From Parcubacteria group bacterium GW2011_GWA2_36_10 (lineage in GTDB: Bacteria > Patescibacteriota > Patescibacteriia > UBA1558 > GWA2-36-10): DNA of 13,468 nucleotides. The stretch lies in the NCBI GenBank assembly GCA_000991205.1, contig LBRC01000014.1:1-13468 (forward strand), read 5' to 3'. Each line of letters starts with the position of its first letter. The stretch's first letter is position 1. The translations under genes and the position numbers were made by a program. The notes under the pieces were generated by a model, which did not search any database, was not told the origin of the DNA, and was given only the letters and a program-made list of their open reading frames with translations. Positions 5,908 through 12,352 of the stretch are shown one piece after another.

Positions 5908-6003
5908 ATGCCGCCACCAACAACCGACGGCAGCATTTGCGGCCGTCAATCCTGGAGACTACCCGTGAAACACACGCCTTGGCTCCATCCCGAGACTATC
6001 TAG
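5908..6003 (+). CDS. Micro-ORF 2 of unit C, 31 aa, unknown
   Basis: ATG follows GGAG with only 3 nt between, and that SD lies inside the 3' arm of a perfect 10-bp stem. The peptide begins MPPPTTDGSICGRQSW and ends HPETI with the stop TAG, giving the Glu-x-Ile-TAG ending also seen in A (EQI) and B (EWI). The spacing is short and the SD is buried, so translation may depend on opening of the stem, perhaps by ribosomes on ORF1, which ends 16 nt before the stem. Confidence 0.3.
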   Translation: MPPPTTDGSICGRQSWRLPVKHTPWLHPETI

Positions 6004-6073
6004 AGGGGAAATCGCTCCTCCTCTCAAAAGCTACGGCAAAGTGAGCGAACAAAAAAGGTTGCAAGACCCAATC

Positions 6074-6108
6074 GCCCCGACCATCTGATGGCCGGGGCTC
6101 TTTTTTTT
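6074..6108 (+). terminator. Terminator of unit C
   Basis: GCCCCG pairs with CGGGGC and CCAT with ATGG, separated by one A-C mismatch. TC and eight T's follow, giving the same CTC-T8 tail as A and B. Confidence 0.92.
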
Positions 6109-6136
6109 GCACAACAATCAAAAAATCCAAAGGTGC

Positions 6137-6155
6137 ATCCCGCTGTAGGCGGGAT
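6137..6155. repeat. GC hairpin upstream of the unit D promoter
   Basis: ATCCCGC pairs with GCGGGAT around TGTAG. It is close in sequence to the TCCCCGC/GCGGGGA stems at 4353-4370 and 8969-8985 and again lies just upstream of a -35 box. Confidence 0.55.
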
Positions 6156-6164
6156 ATTTAAATC

Positions 6165-6192
6165 TTGACTTAAAGCATATAAGTGCTAAAAT
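6165..6192 (+). promoter_or_regulatory. Promoter of unit D
   Basis: TTGACT (6165-6170), a 16-nt spacer and TAAAAT (6187-6192) with an extended -10 TGC. The predicted start is near 6199. Confidence 0.65.
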
Positions 6193-6260
6193 TATCTACA
6201 TAATCGCCCTTTCGCTACGCCACCGTTGGCCTCGGCCAACACATCCATCTGGAGGTCTAT

Positions 6261-6323
6261 ATGATTGTCCGTCCGAGCCACCTCAACCTGATGCTCTGCG
6301 GAGCCGACTACACCAATTCCTGA
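6261..6323 (+). CDS. Micro-ORF of unit D, 20 aa, unknown
   Basis: A perfect GGAGG (6251-6255) sits 5 nt before the ATG. The peptide runs MIVRPSHLNL then MLCGADYTNS. G/C is found at 15 of 19 third codon positions. The second half aligns with the unit C micro-ORF 1 (LSGIYTTNS). There is no recognised family. The strong promoter and SD favour translation, but the length is too short for certainty. Confidence 0.45.
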   Translation: MIVRPSHLNLMLCGADYTNS

Positions 6324-6448
6324 ACCAACCTCAAGCCGCAGCGATGACGGCAAAGGCTAAGATTTAGGCAAGTAACCATGCTCGTCTTCAACCCGCACGC
6401 CGAGTGCGAAAAATCTTAACGAAACATCGCAAAGTGGCAACCACTCCC

Positions 6449-6481
6449 GACCCCACGTCTGCAGACGTGGGGTCATTTTTT
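6449..6481 (+). terminator. Terminator of unit D
   Basis: A perfect 26-bp palindrome from GACCCCACG to its complement CGTGGGGTC (6449-6474), followed by A and six T's. It isolates unit D from dnaB. Confidence 0.92.
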
Positions 6482-6496
6482 ATTAAAAAATGAGCC

Positions 6497-6525
6497 TTGA
6501 AAAAAGCCTGAAAATAAGTTAAGCT
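6497..6525 (+). promoter_or_regulatory. Candidate promoter of dnaB
   Basis: TTGAAA (6497-6502) and TAAGCT (6520-6525) are 17 nt apart. The -10 box is weak. AGGT, 4 nt before the dnaB ATG, is a modest SD. Confidence 0.4.
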
Positions 6526-6548
6526 AAGTTTATCAAAAAACAGGTCCT

Positions 6549-7958
6549 ATGGATAAACTACCCCCACAAAATCTAGAGGCAGAAAGCTCACTTTTGGGCG
6601 CTTTACTGATAGACAAAGAAGCGATCATCAAAGTCGGCGATATTTTGCGTCCCAGTGATTTTTATAGCAACAAACACGGCTTGATTTACGAAGCTATTTT
6701 AGACTTGCTGGAGCAGCATGAACCGATGGACATCTTGTCTGTTTCTAACCGTTTAGCGGAAAAAAAACAGCTAGAAACTATTGGCGGTAAATCATATATT
6801 GCGGAATTAACCGGCATCGTCCCTAATGCTTTACATGTCAAAAACTACGCTAACATTATCCGTAAAAAATCTATTTTACGTCAGCTAGAAACCGCGGCGG
6901 CAGAAATTGCCGAGTTTTCTTTTGCTGAAGAGGATGATGTGGAAAAAACTTTAGATAAAGCTGAACAAAAACTTTTTGCCATCTCGCAACACTCTCTCAA
7001 GCAAAACTTTGTGGCGGTCAAAAGTATTTTAGGCGAAACTTTTAATCGTATCGATGAATTACATAAATCTGGTGGCCAAGGTGTCCGCGGCGTGCCGACT
7101 GGCTATCCTGATTTAGACAAATTATTATCTGGCTTCCAAAAATCTGATCTTATCATCCTCGCTGCTCGTCCTTCTATCGGTAAATCCACTTTAGCTTTAG
7201 ATTTTGCTCGCCATGTAGCTATTCGTGCTAAAGTGCCAGTGGGAATTTTTTCTTTAGAAATGTCCAAAGAGCAACTAGTCGATAAATTACTCGCTACTGA
7301 AGCGGGTGTAGACTTATGGCGCATGCGCACTGGTAAGCTATCAGATAAAGAAGAAGACGATGATTTTCCCCGTATTGGCCGCGCTATGGGCGTCTTATCC
7401 GAAGCGCCGATTTTCATCGATGATTCTGCGAACTCTAATATCATGGAAATCCGCACCAAAGCTAGACGCTTAAAAATGGAACATGGTTTAGGCTTATTAA
7501 TCGTCGACTATTTACAGCTGATGGAAGGACGAGATAAAGAAAATCGTGTCAATGAAATTTCCGAGATTTCTCGATCTCTCAAACAATTAGCTAAAGAAAT
7601 CGATGTGCCAGTTATCGCCTTATCACAGCTATCCCGTGCAGTAGAAAGCCGTTCACCTGCTATCCCAAAACTAGCTGACTTGCGTGAGTCTGGATCCATC
7701 GAGCAAGATGCTGATATCGTCATGTTCATCTACCGTAAAGTCAAAGATAAATCTAGAGAATGTCCAGAGGATGAGAAAAATTTAGCCGAAATTCACATCG
7801 AAAAACACCGTAACGGTCCAACTGGTATGATCACTTTATTCTTTGACGAAAACAAAGTGACTTTCCGTAGTATGACCAAACAAGGCCAAAATACTAATAC
7901 AGCACCTCAAGATACGCCGCCGCCAGAAAACTTAAGTGGCTGGCAAAATGTCGGCTAA
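6549..7958 (+). CDS. dnaB: Replicative DNA helicase
   Basis: This 469-aa hexameric helicase unwinds DNA at the replication fork. The N-terminal DnaB domain (start MDKLPPQNLEAESSLLGALLI) covers about the first 110 residues, followed by a linker. The RecA-like ATPase domain has a Walker A variant AARPSIGKST at residues 205-214 and Walker B LLIVDYLQLM with Asp320. Near the C-terminus, KHRNGPTG matches the conserved basic helicase motif. The length is normal and no intein interrupts the Walker motifs, a common insertion site in dnaB. Codons are A/T-leaning. ybaB and recR follow in the same orientation with short gaps and no obvious terminator, so the three may be co-transcribed. Confidence 0.97.
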   Translation: MDKLPPQNLEAESSLLGALLIDKEAIIKVGDILRPSDFYSNKHGLIYEAILDLLEQHEPMDILSVSNRLAEKKQLETIGGKSYIAELTGIVPNALHVKNYANIIRKKSILRQLETAAAEIAEFSFAEEDDVEKTLDKAEQKLFAISQHSLKQNFVAVKSILGETFNRIDELHKSGGQGVRGVPTGYPDLDKLLSGFQKSDLIILAARPSIGKSTLALDFARHVAIRAKVPVGIFSLEMSKEQLVDKLLATEAGVDLWRMRTGKLSDKEEDDDFPRIGRAMGVLSEAPIFIDDSANSNIMEIRTKARRLKMEHGLGLLIVDYLQLMEGRDKENRVNEISEISRSLKQLAKEIDVPVIALSQLSRAVESRSPAIPKLADLRESGSIEQDADIVMFIYRKVKDKSRECPEDEKNLAEIHIEKHRNGPTGMITLFFDENKVTFRSMTKQGQNTNTAPQDTPPPENLSGWQNVG

Positions 7959-8005
7959 GCGGACTTGAAAACTTTAAAACTTATTAACTTGTAAACTAAA
8001 ATATC

Positions 8006-8299
8006 ATGTTCAATAAACTAAAACAATTCAACGATTTACGCAAACAAGCTAACGACTTAAAAAGCATGTTGGCTAAAGAAAGTGTCGAAATAGAAAACAA
8101 AGCGGTCAAAATGGTCATGGATGGCAATCAAGAAATAAAAAGCTTTGAGCTAAAAAGCGAGATGCTTAGCCCAAACCATAAAACTGATTTAGAAAAATAT
8201 CTTAAAGAAGCTTTTGCAGAGGCCACTAAAAAAGTCCAAAGAAAAATGGCGATGAAAATGCAACAATCTGGTGATTTCAAATTTCCAGGCATGAACTAA
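8006..8299 (+). CDS. ybaB: YbaB/EbfC-family nucleoid-associated protein
   Basis: A 97-aa protein with the family pattern: an N-terminal helix (MFNKLKQFNDLRKQANDLKS), a central strand region with the conserved MVMDGNQEIKSFEL stretch, and a C-terminal helix rich in Lys and Met. Members bind DNA as dimers. The position directly before recR is the classic arrangement and supports the call. The gene begins 47 nt after dnaB and ends 20 nt before recR. No clear SD is visible. Confidence 0.9.
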   Translation: MFNKLKQFNDLRKQANDLKSMLAKESVEIENKAVKMVMDGNQEIKSFELKSEMLSPNHKTDLEKYLKEAFAEATKKVQRKMAMKMQQSGDFKFPGMN

Positions 8300-8319
8300 T
8301 AAAAATAAAATAATAGGCC

Positions 8320-8916
8320 ATGGCACACTTGCCAAACTTCATCCAAAAACTAATAGCAGAGCTAGATAAATTGCCGGGCATCGGTCCAAAGACCGCTGCC
8401 CGTTTGGCTTTTGACCTTTTACATCGTAAAGAGGATATGCGAGCTTTTGCTGAAAGCTTAACTGAAGCTTATAGCCAGATTCATCTTTGTCCAAAATGTT
8501 TTAATCTATCAGACGCTGGCTTGTGTAATATTTGTAGCAATCCAAATCGTGATCAACAACTCATCTGCGTCGTGGCTCATAATCAAGATATCGAAGCCGT
8601 GGAAAAAACTGGTAAATTTCATGGCACTTATCACCTCTTAAATGGCCTTTTGAGTCCGCTAGAAGGTGTCACTCCAGATAGACTAAAAATCAATGAATTA
8701 GAAAAACGCATCAAAGAAGATGGCGTTAAAGAAATCATTTTAGCGCTTGATCAAAGTCTCGAGGGCGAAGCTACGCAAACTTATTTAAGTAAAAACTTAA
8801 AAAAATTCCCAGTCAAAGTCAGTCAATTAGCTCGCGGAATACCGATGGGGGCTAATATTGAATACACTGATGAAATTACTCTGTCCTCGGCTTTGGAAAA
8901 TAGAAGAGAAATCTAA
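8320..8916 (+). CDS. recR: Recombination mediator protein RecR
   Basis: A 198-aa protein of normal RecR length that acts with RecO/RecF in loading RecA at single-strand gaps. A helix-hairpin-helix (LPGIGPKTAARLAF) lies near residues 18-31. A four-cysteine zinc site is seen at C57, C60, C69 and C72 (CPKC, CNIC). The Toprim domain contains KFHGTYHLLNGLLSPLEGV. The Toprim strand usually reads VVE, but here it is VVA (ICVVAHNQD), so the acidic residue is replaced; the rest is intact. The C-terminal Walker B-like part (RGIPMGANIEYTDEITL) is typical. Confidence 0.95.
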   Translation: MAHLPNFIQKLIAELDKLPGIGPKTAARLAFDLLHRKEDMRAFAESLTEAYSQIHLCPKCFNLSDAGLCNICSNPNRDQQLICVVAHNQDIEAVEKTGKFHGTYHLLNGLLSPLEGVTPDRLKINELEKRIKEDGVKEIILALDQSLEGEATQTYLSKNLKKFPVKVSQLARGIPMGANIEYTDEITLSSALENRREI

Positions 8917-8937
8917 CCACGGGATGAACCCGTGGTT
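8915..8937 (+). terminator. Hairpin directly after recR
   Basis: AACCACGGG and CCCGTGGTT form a 9-bp stem around ATGAA, overlapping the recR stop codon. The T-tail is very short, so it may be a weak terminator or an RNA-stabilising 3' hairpin. Confidence 0.55.
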
Positions 8938-8960
8938 TCCTACTGGTGAGTAAAACAAAT

Positions 8961-8993
8961 AAAATAAATCCCCGCGCAGCGGGGATTTATTTT
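8961..8993. terminator. Bidirectional terminator between recR and rplU
   Basis: A perfect 15-bp stem, an AT-rich base plus CCCCGC/GCGGGG, closes a GCA loop and overlaps the rplU stop codon. Both strands end in a T-rich tract. The GC core is identical to that of the hairpin at 4353-4370. Confidence 0.88.
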
Positions 8994-9309
8994 AAGAAAT
9001 TATTTTTTCAATTTTGACTTGAGCTTGCTCTTGACGGTGACCAACTGTTCTCTTATAACGAGTTTTGGCTTTATATTTTACAACAGTTACTTTTTTATCT
9101 TGATAGTTTTTAATAATGCTAGCTTCTACTTTAGCATCTTTGACCACCGGATTACCAATAGTCACATTATCTTTGTCATCAACTAATAACAAAACTTGCT
9201 CAAAAACCACCTTATCACCAGCTACTGATTTAGGTAACTTTTCGATTGCCAAAACATCACCTGCCTTGACTTGATATTGTTTTCCACCGGTTTTTATAAC
9301 TGCTAACAT
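8992..9309 (-). CDS. rplU: 50S ribosomal protein L21
   Basis: A 105-aa protein with the L21 pattern: an N-terminal KTGGKQYQVKAGD, a central VTIGNPVVKDAKV strand region, and the C-terminal signature KYKAKTRYKRTVGHRQ that binds 23S rRNA. The length is typical. rpmA (L27), usually adjacent, is not here, and the gene stands alone with its own promoter (9341-9369). The ATG at 9309 has no SD upstream. Confidence 0.96.
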   Translation of the reverse strand: MLAVIKTGGKQYQVKAGDVLAIEKLPKSVAGDKVVFEQVLLLVDDKDNVTIGNPVVKDAKVEASIIKNYQDKKVTVVKYKAKTRYKRTVGHRQEQAQVKIEKIIS

Positions 9310-9340
9310 ATAGTTATTATTTTTCTAAAAAAGTATTCAT

Positions 9341-9369
9341 AGATTAGCAAAAAATTGGCTTATTGTCAA
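9341..9369 (-). promoter_or_regulatory. Promoter of rplU
   Basis: On the minus strand, a perfect TTGACA (9364-9369), a 17-nt spacer and TAATCT (9341-9346) with an extended -10 TGC. It lies back to back with the promoter of the 9468 gene. Confidence 0.8.
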
Positions 9370-9395
9370 GAATTTATGGCTTATTTTAAGTACTA

Positions 9396-9424
9396 TTGAC
9401 AAAAAGACTAAAATATGATAATAT
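9396..9424 (+). promoter_or_regulatory. Promoter of the 9468 gene
   Basis: A perfect TTGACA (9396-9401), a 17-nt spacer and TAATAT (9419-9424) with an extended -10 TGA. The leader to the ATG is about 37 nt. Confidence 0.8.
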
Positions 9425-9467
9425 ATAGCTGAATCGCACAAGTTTTGACAATTCAACGGAGGATCCC

Positions 9468-9884
9468 ATGGGAACCGACAACAAATTGCATATGTCACTG
9501 TGGCTGGCGATTGTGCTAGCCATTGCGCTCGCGTTGGTGACAATCAATGTTTTCCGCCATGACCCCAGCAACACTCGTAAGGAGCTCGCTCGCCTAGCTG
9601 ACGCCAACGCCGCTTTCGTGATCGAACGCGCACATGGTAGCAAAGAAATCGTGTCCCTTGGCACAACAGCTGACACGATTTACGCTGGATCTGCGTACAA
9701 AATCCTGAACCCACACCTTGGCAAACGATTCCTCAAGGTCTATAAGGACACCCTTGGTGTCCTGCAAGACAAGGGCATTGTGCGCGAAGGTGCACCCATG
9801 ATTGGCGGTGATTACCTCATCGAGGTATATGACACCGAGACCAAGGAAATGAAGGCGAGCGTCGATCTTTGCCTTCGCAACTGA
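9468..9884 (+). CDS. Small membrane-anchored protein of unknown function, GC-rich
   Basis: A 138-aa protein. GGAGG (9458-9462) lies 5 nt before the ATG, the strongest SD of any full-length gene here. Residues 10-28 (SLWLAIVLAIALALVTINV) form one membrane helix, with about 110 residues after it, probably outside the cytoplasm as an N-terminal signal anchor. The soluble part has alternating strand-like and helical stretches (VIERAHGSKEIVSLGTTAD, then DYLIEVYDTETKEMKASVDLCLRN), but I do not recognise the fold. About 33 of the first 50 codons end in G/C, against about 9 of 30 in argS, so it stands out from its neighbours. It has its own strong promoter and a terminator. Foreign origin or special high-expression codon use are both possible. 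Confidence 0.8.
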   Translation: MGTDNKLHMSLWLAIVLAIALALVTINVFRHDPSNTRKELARLADANAAFVIERAHGSKEIVSLGTTADTIYAGSAYKILNPHLGKRFLKVYKDTLGVLQDKGIVREGAPMIGGDYLIEVYDTETKEMKASVDLCLRN

Positions 9885-9901
9885 CAGCCACCCCCGGCAA
9901 C

Positions 9902-9947
9902 TCCCGACACAATAAACAGCAACAGCTGCGTAAGTGTCGGGAATTTT
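9902..9947. terminator. Terminator between the 9468 gene and the suf operon
   Basis: TCCCGACAC (9902-9910) pairs with GTGTCGGGA (9934-9942) across a 23-nt loop that contains a small CAGCTG palindrome. Five T's follow on the plus strand. It is tail-to-tail with sufU, but the minus-strand tail is weaker. Confidence 0.7.
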
Positions 9948-9951
9948 TAAT

Positions 9952-10350
9952 TTACAGCAAATCATCCCAAGTGCGTTCAGGATTATTTTCTGCTTTCAAA
10001 ATAATATTTTGTACTGCTAATAAACCCAGCAAAACACATTTGTATCTGCGCTCGGCGACCGGCACGCCTAAAATATTTAAAATATCTTGATACTTTAAAG
10101 CCAAAACTTCGGCTTTATTTTTATTTAACAAATAATCACTTAGCAAAGACATCGCAGCTATAGAAATAGCACAACCATCGGCTTCAAACTTTAAGTCTTT
10201 GATTTTATCGTCCTCTATTTTCATATCAACCACTATTTGATCACCACAAGAAATATTGACTTGCGAGCTAGATAATTTTGGCTCACTTAATCTGCCACAG
10301 TTATGTGGTGCATGGTAGTGATCAATGATGTTTTGGGCGTAAATATCCAT
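9952..10350 (-). CDS. sufU: SufU/IscU-type iron-sulfur scaffold or sulfur-transfer protein
   Basis: A 132-aa protein of the IscU/SufU family. The three conserved cysteines are present: C35 (SCGD, with Asp37), C60 (DGCAIS) and C105 (RRYKCVLL). In Suf systems it accepts persulfide sulfur from SufS and passes it to the SufBCD scaffold. It is the last gene of the minus-strand suf operon, 35 nt after sufS, with no clear SD. SufU is favoured over IscU because of the suf context. Confidence 0.93.
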   Translation of the reverse strand: MDIYAQNIIDHYHAPHNCGRLSEPKLSSSQVNISCGDQIVVDMKIEDDKIKDLKFEADGCAISIAAMSLLSDYLLNKNKAEVLALKYQDILNILGVPVAERRYKCVLLGLLAVQNIILKAENNPERTWDDLL

Positions 10351-10385
10351 ATAAAATAGTTTACAAGTTAAAAAGTTAGCAAGAA

Positions 10386-11597
10386 TTATACTTTAAATTT
10401 ATTATAAATTAATCTTAGATTTTTTATTAAAAGATCTATTTCTTTTTTGGTATTATAAAAAGTCAAACTGGCACGGACTGTCGCTGGCACTCCCAAACTT
10501 TCATGTAATATTTGCGTACAATGCTGACCAGCACGGACAATGATAGCTTGCTCCCCTAATAATTCCGCCACATCATGAGCGTGAGCGTTTTTTAAGTTAA
10601 AGCTTATAATCGGCAAATGTTTATTAGCTATATTTTTGCCATAAATATCGACAAAGTCTAACTTAAGCATTTCTTGCCACAAATAATCTGTCAGTTCTTG
10701 CTCTGTTTTTTGGATATACTCCCAAGTCAAATTTTTAATAAAATCTAAACTACTTTTAAAAGCTACTACATCCGCAATATTTGGTGTACCAGCTTCAAAC
10801 TTGTATGGCAATTCATTAGGCGTAAAAGTATCTGTTAAAACTTGGTTAATCATTTCTCCTCCGCCCAAAAAAGCTGGCATCATTTGTAATAAATCTTTGC
10901 GACCATACAGCACGCCGACACCAGTTGGGCCAAACATTTTGTGAGCCGAAAATACCAAAAAATCACAAGCCAATTCTTGGACATTCAGACTTTCATGGGC
11001 CACAATTTGCGCCGCATCCAATAAAGTAGTGATATTTTTGACTTTGGCTAATTTTAAAATCTCCCGATAATCATGGATGCTACCCAAAACATTAGAAGCG
11101 GCTTGAATACTGACAAACTTTACTTTATCAGTCAGCATTATTTTAGCTTGCACAATATCTAAATAACCATTTTTATCTAATGGCAAATAAGCTAACTCAA
11201 TGCCTATTTCTTGTTTGAGTTGCAACCAAGGCACAATATTTGAATGATGTTCAGCAAGAGAAAGCAAAACCACATCACCAGCTTGCAAAAAAGTTTTGGC
11301 AAAAGTTTTGGCAACTAAATTAATACTTTCCGTAGTATTACGAGTAAAAATAATTTCATTTTTTTGACAATTTAAAAACTGTGCCACTGCTAGTCGGCTG
11401 TCTTCATATTTTTTGGTCGCTATGTCCGCTAAAGGATTAGAGCTACGATGAATATTAGCATTATGCTTGGTATAAAACTCACTTAAAGCTTCGATCATCA
11501 CTTGAGGCTTTTGGCAAGTAGAGGCATTATCTAAATAAACCAAATCATGGCCGTTAATTTTAGTTTTTAAAATAGGGAAATTTTTACTTATTGACAT
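10386..11597 (-). CDS. sufS: Cysteine desulfurase SufS
   Basis: A 403-aa PLP-dependent enzyme that removes sulfur from cysteine for Fe-S assembly. The PLP lysine is K220 in FSAHKMFGPTGVG. D194 and Q197 (LLDAAQ) and the AEHHSN histidines line the cofactor site. The catalytic cysteine is C360 in VRAGQHCTQ, where most group II enzymes read RAGHHCAQ. Length and order fit SufS. The start at 11597 overlaps the end of sufD by 14 bp, which indicates translational coupling. Confidence 0.95.
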   Translation of the reverse strand: MSISKNFPILKTKINGHDLVYLDNASTCQKPQVMIEALSEFYTKHNANIHRSSNPLADIATKKYEDSRLAVAQFLNCQKNEIIFTRNTTESINLVAKTFAKTFLQAGDVVLLSLAEHHSNIVPWLQLKQEIGIELAYLPLDKNGYLDIVQAKIMLTDKVKFVSIQAASNVLGSIHDYREILKLAKVKNITTLLDAAQIVAHESLNVQELACDFLVFSAHKMFGPTGVGVLYGRKDLLQMMPAFLGGGEMINQVLTDTFTPNELPYKFEAGTPNIADVVAFKSSLDFIKNLTWEYIQKTEQELTDYLWQEMLKLDFVDIYGKNIANKHLPIISFNLKNAHAHDVAELLGEQAIIVRAGQHCTQILHESLGVPATVRASLTFYNTKKEIDLLIKNLRLIYNKFKV

Positions 11598-12348
11598 AAT
11601 ACTTGTTTAAAATATTAGCTAAATTCTCTCGTTGTACTTCACTGGGTAATTGATTTAAAATTAATTGAAAAATACTTTGATACAATAAATTTTTAATATT
11701 TTCTTTGTCCAAGCCACGACTCTGTAAATAAAATAATTGCTCGCAAGCTAAATTACTGACTTTAGCTGAATGCGAGGCTTTTACTTCATTTGGCTCCACG
11801 CTTAAAGCTGGGATCAGCTCAATTTTAGCTTCTTTATTTAAAAGCCAAGCTTGCTGGTGATGCGCTACTTCCGTATTTTTAGCCGTTTTTTTAATATTAA
11901 CATTAGCATTCACATGAATTTTGCTTTGATCTTTGGCAATCGCCCAAAGCTGAAATTTACCCAACGATTTTGGATACAAAAAATGATGATTTTCTTGTAA
12001 ATAAACCGTCTGTTTTTTTTGAGTTAAAATCAAAACTTGATGCTGAAAATCTGCCTGACCATCAATGTGCGTGTTTAAACTAATATGAACACTTTGATCA
12101 AGATAAAAATAATAATTATGCAAACGACTATTTAAACCTAATTTAAGATTCCTATTTTCTGATAAAATTTTGTCCTCGCTACTTTCTAAAATAAAAATAT
12201 AATCAACCTTGACATTGTCTTTGACAATAATTTCGGTGTTTATTTTGTCTGGTAAATTAGCTTGCAAATGCTCAAAAACCAAACAATCTTGATCTAAAAT
12301 CAAAGTCTTATTTTTTTCTGGTCTTTGGGTGATAATAATTTCTTTCAT
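11584..12348 (-). CDS. sufD: SufD-like Fe-S assembly scaffold subunit, short form
   Basis: About 254 aa from ATG at 12348 (MKEIIITQRPEK), 4 nt past the sufB stop; a GTG at 12363 would add five residues and overlap sufB. The family match is in the C-terminal half: KASHSAKVSNLACEQLFYLQSRGLDKE aligns with the SufB/SufD core motif and keeps the histidine expected of SufD. Typical SufD proteins exceed 400 aa, so most of the N-terminal domain is missing, in line with reduced CPR proteins. SufD pairs with SufB on the SufC ATPase. The position between sufB and sufS supports the name. Confidence 0.85.
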   Translation of the reverse strand: MKEIIITQRPEKNKTLILDQDCLVFEHLQANLPDKINTEIIVKDNVKVDYIFILESSEDKILSENRNLKLGLNSRLHNYYFYLDQSVHISLNTHIDGQADFQHQVLILTQKKQTVYLQENHHFLYPKSLGKFQLWAIAKDQSKIHVNANVNIKKTAKNTEVAHHQQAWLLNKEAKIELIPALSVEPNEVKASHSAKVSNLACEQLFYLQSRGLDKENIKNLLYQSIFQLILNQLPSEVQRENLANILNKYYVNK

Positions 12349-12352
12349 AAAA

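Larger units (their letters stand above)
5694..6108 (+). other. GC-rich transcription unit C, most structured of the set
   Basis: A unit of about 415 nt with two candidate ORFs and several perfect stems: GGACTCCAGC/GCTGGAGTCC (5864-5873 with 5898-5907), GACGGC/GCCGTC (5926-5931 with 5942-5947), GAGGGG/CTCCTC (6003-6008 with 6015-6020), then the terminator. The leader phrase TCTGGAGG before ORF1 is shared with unit D. I checked for tmRNA, RNase P RNA and SRP RNA signatures from memory and saw none. Confidence 0.5.
6199..6481 (+). other. Small GC-rich transcription unit D
   Basis: A unit of about 280 nt. A tight hairpin, GTTGGC-CTCG-GCCAAC (about 6225-6240), precedes a perfect SD and a 20-codon ORF. 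Downstream, CTAAGATTT (6357-6365) can pair with AAATCTTA (6411-6418), enclosing GCAC/GTGC. A short frame ending AAG-ATT-TAG (6344-6367), followed 10 nt later by ATGCTC, parallels the AT[CT]TAG stop context of the other units. Confidence 0.5.

Noticed and set aside
5715..6044. A 109-codon open frame spanning unit C
   Set aside because: It lacks an SD, its composition (His, Ser, Thr, Ala, Pro) is typical of an off-frame in GC-rich DNA, and a perfect GGAGG for a different frame lies inside it.
5694..6108. Unit C as tmRNA, RNase P RNA or 6S RNA
   Set aside because: No tRNA-like ends or ALAA-type tag frame, no RNase P conserved core, and no long 6S-like bulged rod could be seen.
9461..9472. Adjacent GGATCC and CCATGG at a start codon, suggesting cloning-vector DNA
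   Set aside because: The sequence runs smoothly into a typical promoter upstream and into terminator and suf genes downstream, with no vector parts; overlap with a GGAGG SD and an ATG context explains it.
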